From JADCCX01 sp031431475 (GTDB lineage Bacteria; Pseudomonadota; Alphaproteobacteria; Rhizobiales; Beijerinckiaceae), in assembly GCA_031431475.1 (NCBI GenBank), contig JANPDL010000007.1, forward strand, positions 62,001 to 126,000: DNA of 64,000 nucleotides, in the 5' to 3' direction. The translations under genes were made by a program, and so were the position numbers. Below are positions 33,773 to 42,287 of the stretch, in pieces. Within the stretch, counting starts at the first letter, position 1. Each line of letters opens with the position of its first letter. A model generated the notes under the pieces. That model searched no databases and was not told the origin of the DNA. It was given only the letters and a program-made list of their open reading frames with translations.

Positions 33773-34645
33773 TCAGTGGTCCTTGGCTGTGATACTTTCA
33801 CGATAAAGCGTGTAGAGGCCGCTGCTAACAATGAGGCCTATGCCGATCCAAGCCATCGGGGTTGGCATATCGCCGAAGACCAGAATTCCCGCGATCACGG
33901 CCCAGATGATCACCGTATAGCGAAAGGGCGATACGGCAGAGATATCGACGTCGCGGAACGCCATGATGATGGCCACGTTGCCCATCAGCACCATGATGGC
34001 CGCAGCGGTGAGATAAACCAGCGTCTGGTTGCTGACCGGAGCCCACGGCGACGCTAGTGACAGCAGGCCACCCGAGACGGTCATGATCACGATCCCGGTC
34101 GCAGCGACGATGAGTGTCGGTATCTCAGCTGGTATCCGGCGCGTTATGACATCGCGGACCGCAACACCAGTGGTGGATAACAGCGCAAGGATGGCCGCCG
34201 CTTCAAATGTGCTCTCTCCCGGCTTTAGTACGAGAAGCATGCCGAGAAAGCCGACCAAAACCGCACCCCATCGTCGCCATCGCACGGTTTCTTTCAGAAT
34301 AACGGCGGCAATGACCGTGATCATGAGCGGCGACAGCAAGAGGATCGCCGTAATATCAGCCATTGCCAGCACGGCGAGCGCACTGATGAACGTATAGGCG
34401 ACAAAAACCTCGACCAGACACCGCGCGAGTACCAGAGGGTGTCCCAGGCCTGCGAGATTGCGGTGAAGCCCCTGCTGAACAACAGCTACGCAGATCAGCG
34501 CAGAGGCGAACAGGCCGCGCAGGAAAAGGATCTGGTGCGCCGGCAACTCCTGTGCCGCCAGCTTGACCAGGGCATCATTGATCACGAACAGCGCCATGGC
34601 AGCACACATCGCGATGATGCCGGTGATGTTTTTTGATGGTTTCAT
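33773..34645 (-). CDS. EamA-family (DMT) transporter
   Basis: A 290-residue ten-helix protein with two EamA repeats. Repeat 1 ends with ITVIAAVILKETVRWRRWGA and repeat 2 with WAVIAGILVFGDMPTPMAWI, each carrying the conserved Glu or Asp of the E-x-(x)-W loop. These proteins export amino acids, nucleotides or drugs. It stands alone between dctQ and the MCP gene. Substrate unknown. A related EamA gene lies at 37743-38687. Confidence 0.9.
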   Translation of the reverse strand: MKPSKNITGIIAMCAAMALFVINDALVKLAAQELPAHQILFLRGLFASALICVAVVQQGLHRNLAGLGHPLVLARCLVEVFVAYTFISALAVLAMADITAILLLSPLMITVIAAVILKETVRWRRWGAVLVGFLGMLLVLKPGESTFEAAAILALLSTTGVAVRDVITRRIPAEIPTLIVAATGIVIMTVSGGLLSLASPWAPVSNQTLVYLTAAAIMVLMGNVAIIMAFRDVDISAVSPFRYTVIIWAVIAGILVFGDMPTPMAWIGIGLIVSSGLYTLYRESITAKDH

Positions 34646-34796
34646 TGCACGGCGAGTTGCGCGGCTTACGAAGGGGAAGCCAATAGATGGACTGCTACCG
34701 GCAGTAAATGAACGGGGTGAAGACGCAACATTTTGTTAAGTGAGTTTTGTTAATGGCTAAAGTGAAAATAAACCATGTGGCAGGGTTAACCTCCCG

Positions 34797-36563
34797 ATGA
34801 ATCTGATGAAGGTGCTGTGGAGGCATACTCCAGTTGAGCATAGTGATCTCGAAGTTGTACCAACTTCGCTTGTTGCAACTGAACGCGCAATAGTCGCTGC
34901 CGATTGCGCTGTTTCATCGGTCATGGCCACGCTCGATATGGTCGAGGGCGATATTCTCGGCGTCGTGCGCCACGTGAATGCAACAGCGGTCGAGGCAAGC
35001 GAAGCAGCTTCCCTTGCGGGCGCGGCCTTGAGGGGCATCCGCGAGCGCACGCGTGAGACCACCGAGGCTGCCGTGAAGATTGCAGCCGAAGTGGCCGAAA
35101 TTGCCCAAGCGGCGGATGAATTCGCGGCAACATCGGCTGAAATCGCGCGTATTGTGGAGCAATCCACTACAGGAGCGGATCGGGCGGCCATCAGCGCCTC
35201 CGTCATGCAGGAGGCCTTCCTGTCATTGTCCGCTGCTGCTGGCGAAATTGGCTCCATACTCGATGTGATCTCGGGCATCGCGCAGAAGACCAATCTTCTG
35301 GCGCTAAACGCCACGATTGAAGCCGCAAGAGCCGGTGAAGCAGGCCGTGGCTTCGCGGTTGTCGCAGCAGAAGTGAAAAACCTGTCGTCCGCGAGCGCGC
35401 AGGCGGCAGGCGATATCCGGAAGCGGATCGAGATGCTGCAGAAACTGGTGATTGCTTCGACCAGCGAGGCCAGTCGTGTGGCTGCAGAGGTCAACAGTCT
35501 GAAGCCTCTCTTTTCAGCTGCTGCCGCCGCATCGGATCAGCAGCGATCAGCGGCGGAAGATCTGGCTGGACAGGTGAACCAGACTGCGCGCCTGGCAACG
35601 GATGTGCAGCACACCATGACGACCATTGATACAGCGGCCGAGCGCGCCTCCCGGCAGAGCGATACAGCCCATGATGGCGCATCGCGTGTTGCGGACAGTA
35701 TTTCCGATCTTGGACGACGCTTTGTGACCGTGATCCGCCAGACAGATATCGGCAATCGCCGCCTCACAAGTCGCTTGCCTGCCGAGCGATCAGTACGGGT
35801 TATCTCGGGCAAGGGCATTGTCGACACCACGACGATTGACCTGAGTACCGGCGGCTTTCTCCTTGCGGACTCGCACGACAGGCTTCCTGCCGTTGGCGGG
35901 CAGATGGAACTGAAGCTTGGCGACCTGCCTGCAGTGCAGGCCCGTGTCGTCGCCCGAAGCCCAATTGGTGTCCATTGCTGCTTCCACGAACCGTCGACCG
36001 CTTTCCAGACACAGATCGAGGCTTTGTTCCACGATCTTGAGCAGGAGGCCCTGCCATTCATCCAGCGTTCCCAGAGTGCGGCCAATGCCATTGCCCAGAC
36101 TTTCGAAACGGCGCTGACCTCGTGCGAAATCACCGAGCAAGCCCTTTTCGATGTGACCTACGTGCCGGTTGCAGGCAGCAATCCGCCGCAATTCACGACC
36201 GCGCTGTTACCAAAACTTGAAGCATGGCTGACGCCTCTGCAAGAGCGCCTGAAAAGCAGTGATACGGCGATCATCTTTTCCTGCGCTGTGGATCGCAACG
36301 GCTACCTGCCTGTTCATAACATTGAGTATTCCAAGCCGCAGCGCCCGGATGACCTTGTCTGGAGCACAGCGAACTGCCGCAACCGCCGTATTTTCGATGA
36401 CCGGGCCGGGCTCTCCTGCGCGCGCTCGACGCAGCCCTATCTGGTCCATGCCTATCGCCGCGATATGGGTGGCGGCAAGGTTGTGGTGCTGAAGGAGTAT
36501 GTGGCTCCCATCACTGTACGTGGCCGCCACTGGGGCGGGTTCCGTTGCGCCTATCAGATATAG
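34797..36563 (+). CDS. Soluble methyl-accepting chemotaxis protein with a PilZ domain
   Basis: A 588-residue chemoreceptor with no membrane segment. The long helical coil (~30-300) has the signalling tip GIAQKTNLLALNATIEAARA (~160-179) followed by GEAGRGFAVVAAEVKNLS. A PilZ domain follows at ~318-420 with both c-di-GMP motifs, RLTSR (RxxxR, 322-326) and DLSTGG (DxSxxG, 348-353). A C-terminal sensor-like domain (~440-588) ends NRRIFDDRAGLSCARSTQPY and RRDMGGGKVVVLKEYVAPI, seen at the C-terminus of many alphaproteobacterial MCPs. It likely couples c-di-GMP level to CheA signalling. No che genes are adjacent. Confidence 0.92.
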   Translation: MNLMKVLWRHTPVEHSDLEVVPTSLVATERAIVAADCAVSSVMATLDMVEGDILGVVRHVNATAVEASEAASLAGAALRGIRERTRETTEAAVKIAAEVAEIAQAADEFAATSAEIARIVEQSTTGADRAAISASVMQEAFLSLSAAAGEIGSILDVISGIAQKTNLLALNATIEAARAGEAGRGFAVVAAEVKNLSSASAQAAGDIRKRIEMLQKLVIASTSEASRVAAEVNSLKPLFSAAAAASDQQRSAAEDLAGQVNQTARLATDVQHTMTTIDTAAERASRQSDTAHDGASRVADSISDLGRRFVTVIRQTDIGNRRLTSRLPAERSVRVISGKGIVDTTTIDLSTGGFLLADSHDRLPAVGGQMELKLGDLPAVQARVVARSPIGVHCCFHEPSTAFQTQIEALFHDLEQEALPFIQRSQSAANAIAQTFETALTSCEITEQALFDVTYVPVAGSNPPQFTTALLPKLEAWLTPLQERLKSSDTAIIFSCAVDRNGYLPVHNIEYSKPQRPDDLVWSTANCRNRRIFDDRAGLSCARSTQPYLVHAYRRDMGGGKVVVLKEYVAPITVRGRHWGGFRCAYQI

Positions 36564-36567
36564 CGCA

Positions 36568-37701
36568 TCACGCCGCAAGCCGCCGGATCGAAAGCGGCGA
36601 GATATCGAAACGCGTCTCGCCCTTGATTGCCAGATCCGCCGCGACTTCGCCCAGCACGCTGCAGAATTTGTAGCCATGGCCGGAGCAGGGTGACAGCACC
36701 ACGACCTGCGGTGCTTCAGGCAGCGTGTCCACTACGAAATGCTCGTCCGGTGTGACCGTGTACATGCAGCCCTTGATCGTCAGCGGATCGCCCGCCGCAT
36801 CGGGGATGTAGCGCTTCAGGCAATCACGGATGGCCTTAACCTGCTTCGGGCTCGGCGTGCGGTCCGGATTGTTGGGATCGATGGGCTCACGGGCAAAATG
36901 CGGCCCGCCCAGCTTGAAGCCGGGATGTTCCCAGAGGGGAAAGCCGTAGAAATTGCCTTCCTCGACGGTCAGGATGAACACCGGGAAATTGTCGGGCTGG
37001 AAAAGCTCCGGCCGTTTTACGCCGAACCAGCCGATGGCCTGTTTGACGATGTTCTCAGTCTTGCCGAGAACCGGCACCAGTTCCGGCATCCACGCGCCGG
37101 ATGAGAGTACCAGACTGCCGGCAGTGTAGGTTTCGCGCGCTGTCTTTACTTCGACACCACCATCGGCCGTGGGTTTCCATGACAGCACGGGTTCGTTGAA
37201 GCGCAATTCAGCGCCATGTTTCATGGCGAGGCCCGCATGGGCGTAGATCGCGCGCTCGGATGCGATAAAGCCGCCATCCGGCTGCCAGTTGGCGATATGT
37301 CCTTCTGGCAGCTGAAAGGCTGGATAGCGTCTGTGGATTTCGGCTTTTGACAGAAGCTCGTGAGGCAAGTCGTGCTCAAGGCAGGATTTCAGCGAGCTTT
37401 CAGCAAAGCCAGCGCCCTCGGGAGCGATGTCGAGCGAGCCCGTCTTGAAAAACAGCTGCGTGCCTGCTTCTCGCCCTGTCTCCTGCCAGAGCTCGGATGC
37501 GCGCTTCAGCAGCGGCACGTATTGCGTACCCTCGAAATAGGCGATGCGGATGATGCGGGTCATGCCGTGCGAGGAGCCCATGGTGTGGCCGAGGTCGAAG
37601 CGCTCCAGGCCAAGAACGCGCTGGCCACGCTTCGCAAGATGGTAGCAGGCGGAGGAGCCCATGCCGCCTATTCCGGCGACGATGACATCATAATGGGGCA
37701 T
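36568..37701 (-). CDS. Monomeric sarcosine oxidase / N-methyl amino acid oxidase family
   Basis: A 377-residue FAD enzyme that oxidises N-methyl amino acids to the amine, formaldehyde and H2O2. The dinucleotide site is VIVAGIGGMGSSACYHLAKRG (split: VIVAGIGGMGSSACYH). The flavin-contact motif is GSSHGMTRIIRIAY. The covalent-FAD cysteine sits in KGCMYTVTPDEHF, and the C-terminal SPCSGHGYKFCSVLGE is typical. Closest to SolA/MSOX. It is preceded on the same strand by an EamA transporter gene (gap 41 bases), possibly co-transcribed. Which N-methyl substrate it takes is not visible. Confidence 0.92.
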   Translation of the reverse strand: MPHYDVIVAGIGGMGSSACYHLAKRGQRVLGLERFDLGHTMGSSHGMTRIIRIAYFEGTQYVPLLKRASELWQETGREAGTQLFFKTGSLDIAPEGAGFAESSLKSCLEHDLPHELLSKAEIHRRYPAFQLPEGHIANWQPDGGFIASERAIYAHAGLAMKHGAELRFNEPVLSWKPTADGGVEVKTARETYTAGSLVLSSGAWMPELVPVLGKTENIVKQAIGWFGVKRPELFQPDNFPVFILTVEEGNFYGFPLWEHPGFKLGGPHFAREPIDPNNPDRTPSPKQVKAIRDCLKRYIPDAAGDPLTIKGCMYTVTPDEHFVVDTLPEAPQVVVLSPCSGHGYKFCSVLGEVAADLAIKGETRFDISPLSIRRLAA

Positions 37702-37742
37702 GGAACCTCGTCTGTATGATTATGGATGTTGCGGCGCGCCTG

Positions 37743-38687
37743 TCAGCCCAAAGATGGATCAACCGGCAGTTTCTCAGGATGTTTCTCAGCGTTGCGCCGA
37801 ATTGTATAGGTCGCTGCGGTGAGAACCAGGCCGGCTCCGATCACCGTCGTGAACGTTGGAACCTCGCCATACACTGCCCAGCCCACAGCTCCCATCATTA
37901 GCAGGCGCAGATAGTGTAGCGGAGCCAATGCCGAAGTCTCGCCCATGCGCAGTGCCAGCGTGATCAGCCACAGCCCAAGGGTGAAGATGACGCTCATGAA
38001 CAGCAACGTTGCTGCCTGCAGAAGGGTCGGCTGTACCCAGACGGAGAGGGCCAGTGGAGAGACAAGGCAGAGCACCACTACACCCTGGTAGAATAGAACG
38101 GTCTCGATTCTATCGTGTTTTGCGCCCGCCCGAAGAACAATCATGTTCACAGCACCGAAGAATGCGCCCAGAAGCGCGACGTTGGCATATGCGCTTACAC
38201 CGCCGCTGAAAGGGCGCAGCATGACGATGACTCCAACGAACCCGACAAGCGTTGCGAGCCAGCGCCGCCATCCCACACGCTCGCCCAGAAAGACTGCGGC
38301 AAGCGCTGTCACGATCAGCACCTCTGCCATCTGGATCGCCGTGATATCAGCGAGTGGTATCAATAGCGTCGCGGTGAGGCCGCAGATCATGGAAATCGTT
38401 GCAGTGACGCCTCGGATAACATGCAGCTTGATGCGCTGCGGTGCGCGGATGTTCGCCCGCGCCCGCCAGAAATAGGCCGACAGGAAAACCATCGCCATGC
38501 ATTGGCGGATAAAAACGATTTCGACGATCGGAATGTGGGGGCCGACGATGCGAATCATCACTGCCATCATCGTGAAGGTGACAAAGGCTGTGATCATCAG
38601 ACCGGAAGCGATGAGATTATGCGGCAAAACGGCGACGGCGGAGCCGACGCGCTGAAAGGCGCTATGAACGTATTGAACCGGACTCAC
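37743..38687 (-). CDS. EamA-family (DMT) transporter
   Basis: A ~314-residue ten-helix exporter. The repeats carry IVTALAAVFLGERVGWRRWL (Glu in the E-R-x-x-W-R loop) and LMMGAVGWAVYGEVPTFTTV. It shares family and loop sequence with the EamA gene at 33.8-34.6 kb but is not a recent copy. The GTG at 38687 is my preferred start; the open frame extends to a TTG at 38750, and neither has a strong ribosome site. It sits between the AIM24-family gene and the sarcosine-oxidase-like gene on the same strand. Confidence 0.85.
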   Translation of the reverse strand: MSPVQYVHSAFQRVGSAVAVLPHNLIASGLMITAFVTFTMMAVMIRIVGPHIPIVEIVFIRQCMAMVFLSAYFWRARANIRAPQRIKLHVIRGVTATISMICGLTATLLIPLADITAIQMAEVLIVTALAAVFLGERVGWRRWLATLVGFVGVIVMLRPFSGGVSAYANVALLGAFFGAVNMIVLRAGAKHDRIETVLFYQGVVVLCLVSPLALSVWVQPTLLQAATLLFMSVIFTLGLWLITLALRMGETSALAPLHYLRLLMMGAVGWAVYGEVPTFTTVIGAGLVLTAATYTIRRNAEKHPEKLPVDPSLG

Positions 38688-38806
38688 ATCGGGCTTTCGG
38701 TAATCGCAAGCGAGTCTGAATACATTGCTGAACAATGGTCCGGTCGGCAAGCGTCCGGATGTGATGAATTCCAGCAGTTTTCCTTATTGCATCGGAGAGA
38801 AGCCGC

Positions 38807-39757
38807 TCAGCTGTTGTCCCCGTCCAGCAAGCGGCCCAATCCTCCGAGCGCTGAACCCTCCTCCGCACCGCCGCGTGAATTCGCCAGAATGCGACCCGCC
38901 AGCCGTGAGAACGGCAGCGATTGCAGCCAGACATGGCCCGGGCCGGTGAGCTGTGCGAAGAACACGCCTTCGCCGCCGAAGATCATCGATTTTACGCCGC
39001 CCGCGCGCACGACATCGAAGTCTATGCCTGCCGTATAGGCCACCACGCACCCCGTATCGACATGCAGCACTTCGCCTGGCTGCAACTGGCGTTCGAGGAT
39101 CGAGCCACCGGCGTGGCAAAAAACCCAGCCGTCGCCATCGAGCTTCTGCATGATGAAGCCCTCGCCGCCGAAGAGACCGGTCATGATCTTCTTCTGGAAG
39201 GCGATACCGATGGAAACGCCTTTGGCTCCAACGAGAAAACTATCTTTCTGGCAGATCAATGTGCCGCCGAGTTCCGAGAGACGCAGCGGGATGATCTTGC
39301 CGGGGTAGGGGGCTGCGAAGGCCACGCGCGCCTTGCCCTGTCCCTGATGGGTGAACTGGGTGATGAAAAGGCTTTCGCCGGTGAGCAGGCGTTTGCCCGC
39401 CCCCATCAGTTTGCCCATGATCCCGCCCTGCTGCGAGGCGACGGAGCCATCGCCGAAGATCGTCTCCATAGCAACATGGGCGTCCTTGAACATCATGGCA
39501 CCCGCTTCGGCGACGGCGCTTTCGCCCGGATCGAGTTCTATCTCAACGAACTGCATCTCCGAGCCCTTGACCTCGAAATCGATGTCATCGGCCATACCGG
39601 GCTGGGCCTTGTAGCCGTAGGAAGGCTGGCTGGCCGGAGAGCCCCAGGGTGAACCGAAGGGCGTTGCACCCGATCCGCCGAGGAAACCGCCGCCCTGTTG
39701 AGGCTCAGAGAGAGGCTGTCCGCCAGCGCCCGGTGTTCCGCCCTTGAACCACGACAT
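38807..39757 (-). CDS. AIM24/TIGR00266-family protein
   Basis: A 316-residue protein. The first ~50 residues are Gly/Pro/Ser/Gln-rich and disordered. The rest is the AIM24 beta-barrel, with FEVKGSEMQFVEIELDPGES, AEAGAMMFKDAHVAMET and the VDTGCVVAYT and GGVKSMIFGGEGVFFAQLTG segments of the family. The family is widespread but its biochemical role in bacteria is not established. ATG 39757 has an AGGAGG directly upstream; the frame back to 39937 is unsupported. The disordered N-terminus is an extra compared with shorter homologues. Confidence 0.9.
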   Translation of the reverse strand: MSWFKGGTPGAGGQPLSEPQQGGGFLGGSGATPFGSPWGSPASQPSYGYKAQPGMADDIDFEVKGSEMQFVEIELDPGESAVAEAGAMMFKDAHVAMETIFGDGSVASQQGGIMGKLMGAGKRLLTGESLFITQFTHQGQGKARVAFAAPYPGKIIPLRLSELGGTLICQKDSFLVGAKGVSIGIAFQKKIMTGLFGGEGFIMQKLDGDGWVFCHAGGSILERQLQPGEVLHVDTGCVVAYTAGIDFDVVRAGGVKSMIFGGEGVFFAQLTGPGHVWLQSLPFSRLAGRILANSRGGAEEGSALGGLGRLLDGDNS

Positions 39758-39828
39758 GGAAGCCTCCTCGATCAAACCTGCACCTGCAAGATATGATGCG
39801 TGCATGAAGGCTGCAATGGGAGGGTTTC

Positions 39829-40677
39829 TCAGGCTTCTCCTACCAGCCAGTCGACGCGCCAGCTCGTCCTGCGGCCCTGCGCCATCGATTTCGCCATGAA
39901 CGGCAGCATTGCTGCCGCTTCGTCCTTCAGCTTCCACGGCGGATTGACGATGATCATGCCTGTGCCGTTGAACTTTGTCTCTTCACCATCAGCATTGACC
40001 AGCAGTTCCAGCCGCAGGGTCTTGGGAATGGCCAGTGCCTTGAGATCGCGGTGGAAGCGGTCTGGCTCGCGCCAGCCCTTTATCGGATACCAGAAGGCGA
40101 ACATGCCAGTGGCCCATCGGATATGTGCGGCAGCCAGCGCTTCCGTCATGCGCGAAAACTCCCCGTTTTCCTCGAACGGCGGATCGATCAGCACCACGCC
40201 GCGACGCTCAAGCGGTGGCAGCCAGGCCTTCAGTGCCGCCCAACCATCAATGGCGGACACGATGGCTCGACGGTCGCGCTCGAAGCGGCGTTCCAACTCG
40301 CGGCTGTCTTCCCTGTGCAGTTCTGCCAGCGAGAGGCGGTCTGTCGGGCGCAGCATGTTTGACGCCAGAATGGGGGAGCCTGGATAATGCAGGCCTTCCA
40401 GCGCATTGTAGGCTTTCAGCGTCGCGATATAGGGCTGGAACAGCGTTTCAAGCTGCGGATTGCGCGGTTGCGCCAGAAACCGCACCACGCCCTGGGCGGC
40501 TTCACCGGTGCGGCGCGCTTCATCAGAGCTGAGATCATAGAGGCCGATGCCAGCATGGGTGTCCATGTAGCGAAACGGCGTGTCCTTTGCCATGAGATGT
40601 ACGAGGATGCGCGCGAGCAGCGCATGCTTGAAAACATCCGCGAAATTCCCGGCGTGATAGGCGTGGCGATAATTCAT
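39829..40677 (-). CDS. rlmJ: 23S rRNA (adenine(2030)-N6)-methyltransferase
   Basis: RlmJ methylates A2030 of 23S rRNA using SAM. It has 282 residues, as expected. The N-terminus NYRHAYHAGNFADVFKHALL is the RlmJ hallmark. The amino-methylase motif IV is IDPPFEENGEF (~163-173), and the LLVNADGEETKFNGTGMIIVNPPW segment (quoted as GTGMIIVNPPW) closes the fold. No neighbour is functionally linked. Confidence 0.95.
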   Translation of the reverse strand: MNYRHAYHAGNFADVFKHALLARILVHLMAKDTPFRYMDTHAGIGLYDLSSDEARRTGEAAQGVVRFLAQPRNPQLETLFQPYIATLKAYNALEGLHYPGSPILASNMLRPTDRLSLAELHREDSRELERRFERDRRAIVSAIDGWAALKAWLPPLERRGVVLIDPPFEENGEFSRMTEALAAAHIRWATGMFAFWYPIKGWREPDRFHRDLKALAIPKTLRLELLVNADGEETKFNGTGMIIVNPPWKLKDEAAAMLPFMAKSMAQGRRTSWRVDWLVGEA

Positions 40678-40785
40678 TCAGTTCCGTCGCATTTTAGGCA
40701 TCCGGTTTGCGAATGCGCAGCAGCTTGCTGCTATCACAGGAGATGCTGCTGACATAAGCAGGAATGAAGCTGAGGGAGTAAGCAA

Positions 40786-41034
40786 ATGGCGCTTCGTATG
40801 GAACACGGGATCGTGGCGTTGATGACGATGGCTTATGCAGTCGGCGCGCCTGATATTGCGCCGATGCTGCCGCGCCCCGCAGAAGTCGCGTTCTCGAAGC
40901 TTCACAGTGATTTCAACGACGTGGGGATGAAGATTTATGTCTCCGGCAGTGGCTTGGCCAATCAGTTCGGCTTGACATCGCCTTCAATGCAATATCAGGC
41001 CGCGTCCGCCGTCAGCGTACCGGCGGTACGGTAA
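40786..41034 (+). CDS. Small hypothetical protein
   Basis: A possible 82-residue protein in the 334-bp gap between rlmJ and the RNase T2 gene. GGGAG lies eight bases before the ATG, which is the main support. The sequence has no signal peptide, membrane helix or recognised domain, and its last 23 bases overlap the convergent RNase gene. I see no other feature in this gap. Confidence 0.35.
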   Translation: MALRMEHGIVALMTMAYAVGAPDIAPMLPRPAEVAFSKLHSDFNDVGMKIYVSGSGLANQFGLTSPSMQYQAASAVSVPAVR

Positions 41035-41677
41035 TCTCGCGCGTGCGGCAGCCGCTGCGGTCGACCTCCTCGCAGGTCTTGAAGCTTCGCAGATCCTTCG
41101 TCAGACAGATACGCACCTCGTTCAGCACGCTTTTCTTGCAGGAAATCGCGACCATGTCGGCGCGCAGGCCGGGATTGACCGCGATGAAGGCGCGCTCGAT
41201 ATCGACGGGGCTCCAGCGGCTTTCCTTGTCCGGCTTCAGGAACTCCTTCGGCACGACAACCTTGTCTTTCGCGGCTTTCGCATCGCGGAAGTAGTCGGTG
41301 GGACTGGAGCCCGAGCAGGTCCCGTGCTTGCGCCACTCGTAACGTGCCAGCGGTTCGCTGGGGAAAATGTCCTTCGCGATGTCCATGGCGGCGCGTGAGG
41401 GGGTACGGCCAGCCGGACCACAATCGGCAGGGTAGCCACGCTCGTTCTGGGGCCAGAGACCGTGCAGCACAAAGCCGAGCGCCTTGCCGACCGCGCATTG
41501 GTCACGGCCCTTGCTGTCGCCCTCGACCTCGCAGAAGCCTGATGACCAGCTAAGGGCCAGAACGTAGAAATCAAACTCGCCCGCTGTGCCGCTGTTGCGC
41601 TGGGCTGCGGCGGGTAGGGAGGTGAAGGCAAGGACGAAGAAGGCAAACAACCAGCGCTTCATGTGCTGAATCTTCAC
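41012..41677 (-). CDS. RNase T2 family ribonuclease
   Basis: A 221-residue secreted ribonuclease. A signal peptide (~6-25, ending AAAQ) precedes the domain. Both catalytic blocks are present: GFVLHGLWPQ (CAS I, His) and YEWRKHGTCSG (CAS II, Glu-Lys-His). At least eight cysteines support disulfides. It cleaves RNA through 2',3'-cyclic phosphates in the periplasm or outside. The start is GTG 41677, overlapping the upstream gene's stop (GTGA); an ATG at 41662 would drop five residues. Co-transcribed with the next gene upstream. Confidence 0.93.
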   Translation of the reverse strand: MKIQHMKRWLFAFFVLAFTSLPAAAQRNSGTAGEFDFYVLALSWSSGFCEVEGDSKGRDQCAVGKALGFVLHGLWPQNERGYPADCGPAGRTPSRAAMDIAKDIFPSEPLARYEWRKHGTCSGSSPTDYFRDAKAAKDKVVVPKEFLKPDKESRWSPVDIERAFIAVNPGLRADMVAISCKKSVLNEVRICLTKDLRSFKTCEEVDRSGCRTREITVPPVR

Positions 41678-42162
41678 GGGCGCGCCATCCGGCAGTCCGG
41701 GGCGTAAGTGTTGTGCCGGTCAAGTCCCGAGACACACCACTCCACATTGTAGGATGCCGACGTGGGAAAGCGGACCAGGCCGAAGAACAGGCTGCCATGC
41801 CAGCCAGTGATGCCTGCATCCTCGACTAGATTGTAATCCAGCCTGTGATATTTGCCGTCCGACAACAGGGCGCGGGCGGTGCAATACCTGCGCGGGATCA
41901 AATCCTGTCCGTTGGGGCGGAAATGCGTCTCGCGAATGCGGTCCACGCCAGTCAGCTGGAGGTTCGAGTTCCAGTAGCGCGGTTCACGTCCGTCAAAACG
42001 GCTCTGGATACGCCCGACTACGCCGGGATCATCGCAGGCAGGCAACTGGGCATCATAGGCGAATACGCGCTCTTCGGCCCTGCCGCGCGGAGAGTTGGCG
42101 CTGGCGGGCAAAAAAGTAGCTGCGAGAACAGCAGCTGAAATCAGGGCAGTAACAAGGCGCAT
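41674..42162 (-). CDS. Secreted protein of unknown function
   Basis: A 162-residue protein with a signal peptide (MRLVTALISAAVLAATFLPA, then SA-N). The mature part has four cysteines (LPACDDPG, RRYCTARA, VEWCVSGL, PDCRMARP) and RPNGQDLIPRRYC, a pattern of a small disulfide-bonded fold that I do not recognise. ATG 42162 is preceded by GAGG at normal spacing. The stop overlaps the RNase T2 start, so the two are a coupled pair. A role as partner or inhibitor of the RNase is conceivable but unsupported. Confidence 0.72.
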   Translation of the reverse strand: MRLVTALISAAVLAATFLPASANSPRGRAEERVFAYDAQLPACDDPGVVGRIQSRFDGREPRYWNSNLQLTGVDRIRETHFRPNGQDLIPRRYCTARALLSDGKYHRLDYNLVEDAGITGWHGSLFFGLVRFPTSASYNVEWCVSGLDRHNTYAPDCRMARP

Positions 42163-42287
42163 GTCGAAAACCTCAGTTGCATTGTGCAAGCATTGCGCCA
42201 AGAGCGCGCTCTGATCAAGCCGCTTTGGTGCGGGAATCGCACGAACCGTATTGCCAAGCGTCTCGGAACTGTGCGCTATTCGCTAAA

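Noticed and set aside
34646..34796. CtrA box upstream of the PilZ chemoreceptor
   Set aside because: TTAA motifs are present, but their spacing is 10 bases or otherwise wrong; none matches TTAA-N7-TTAA.
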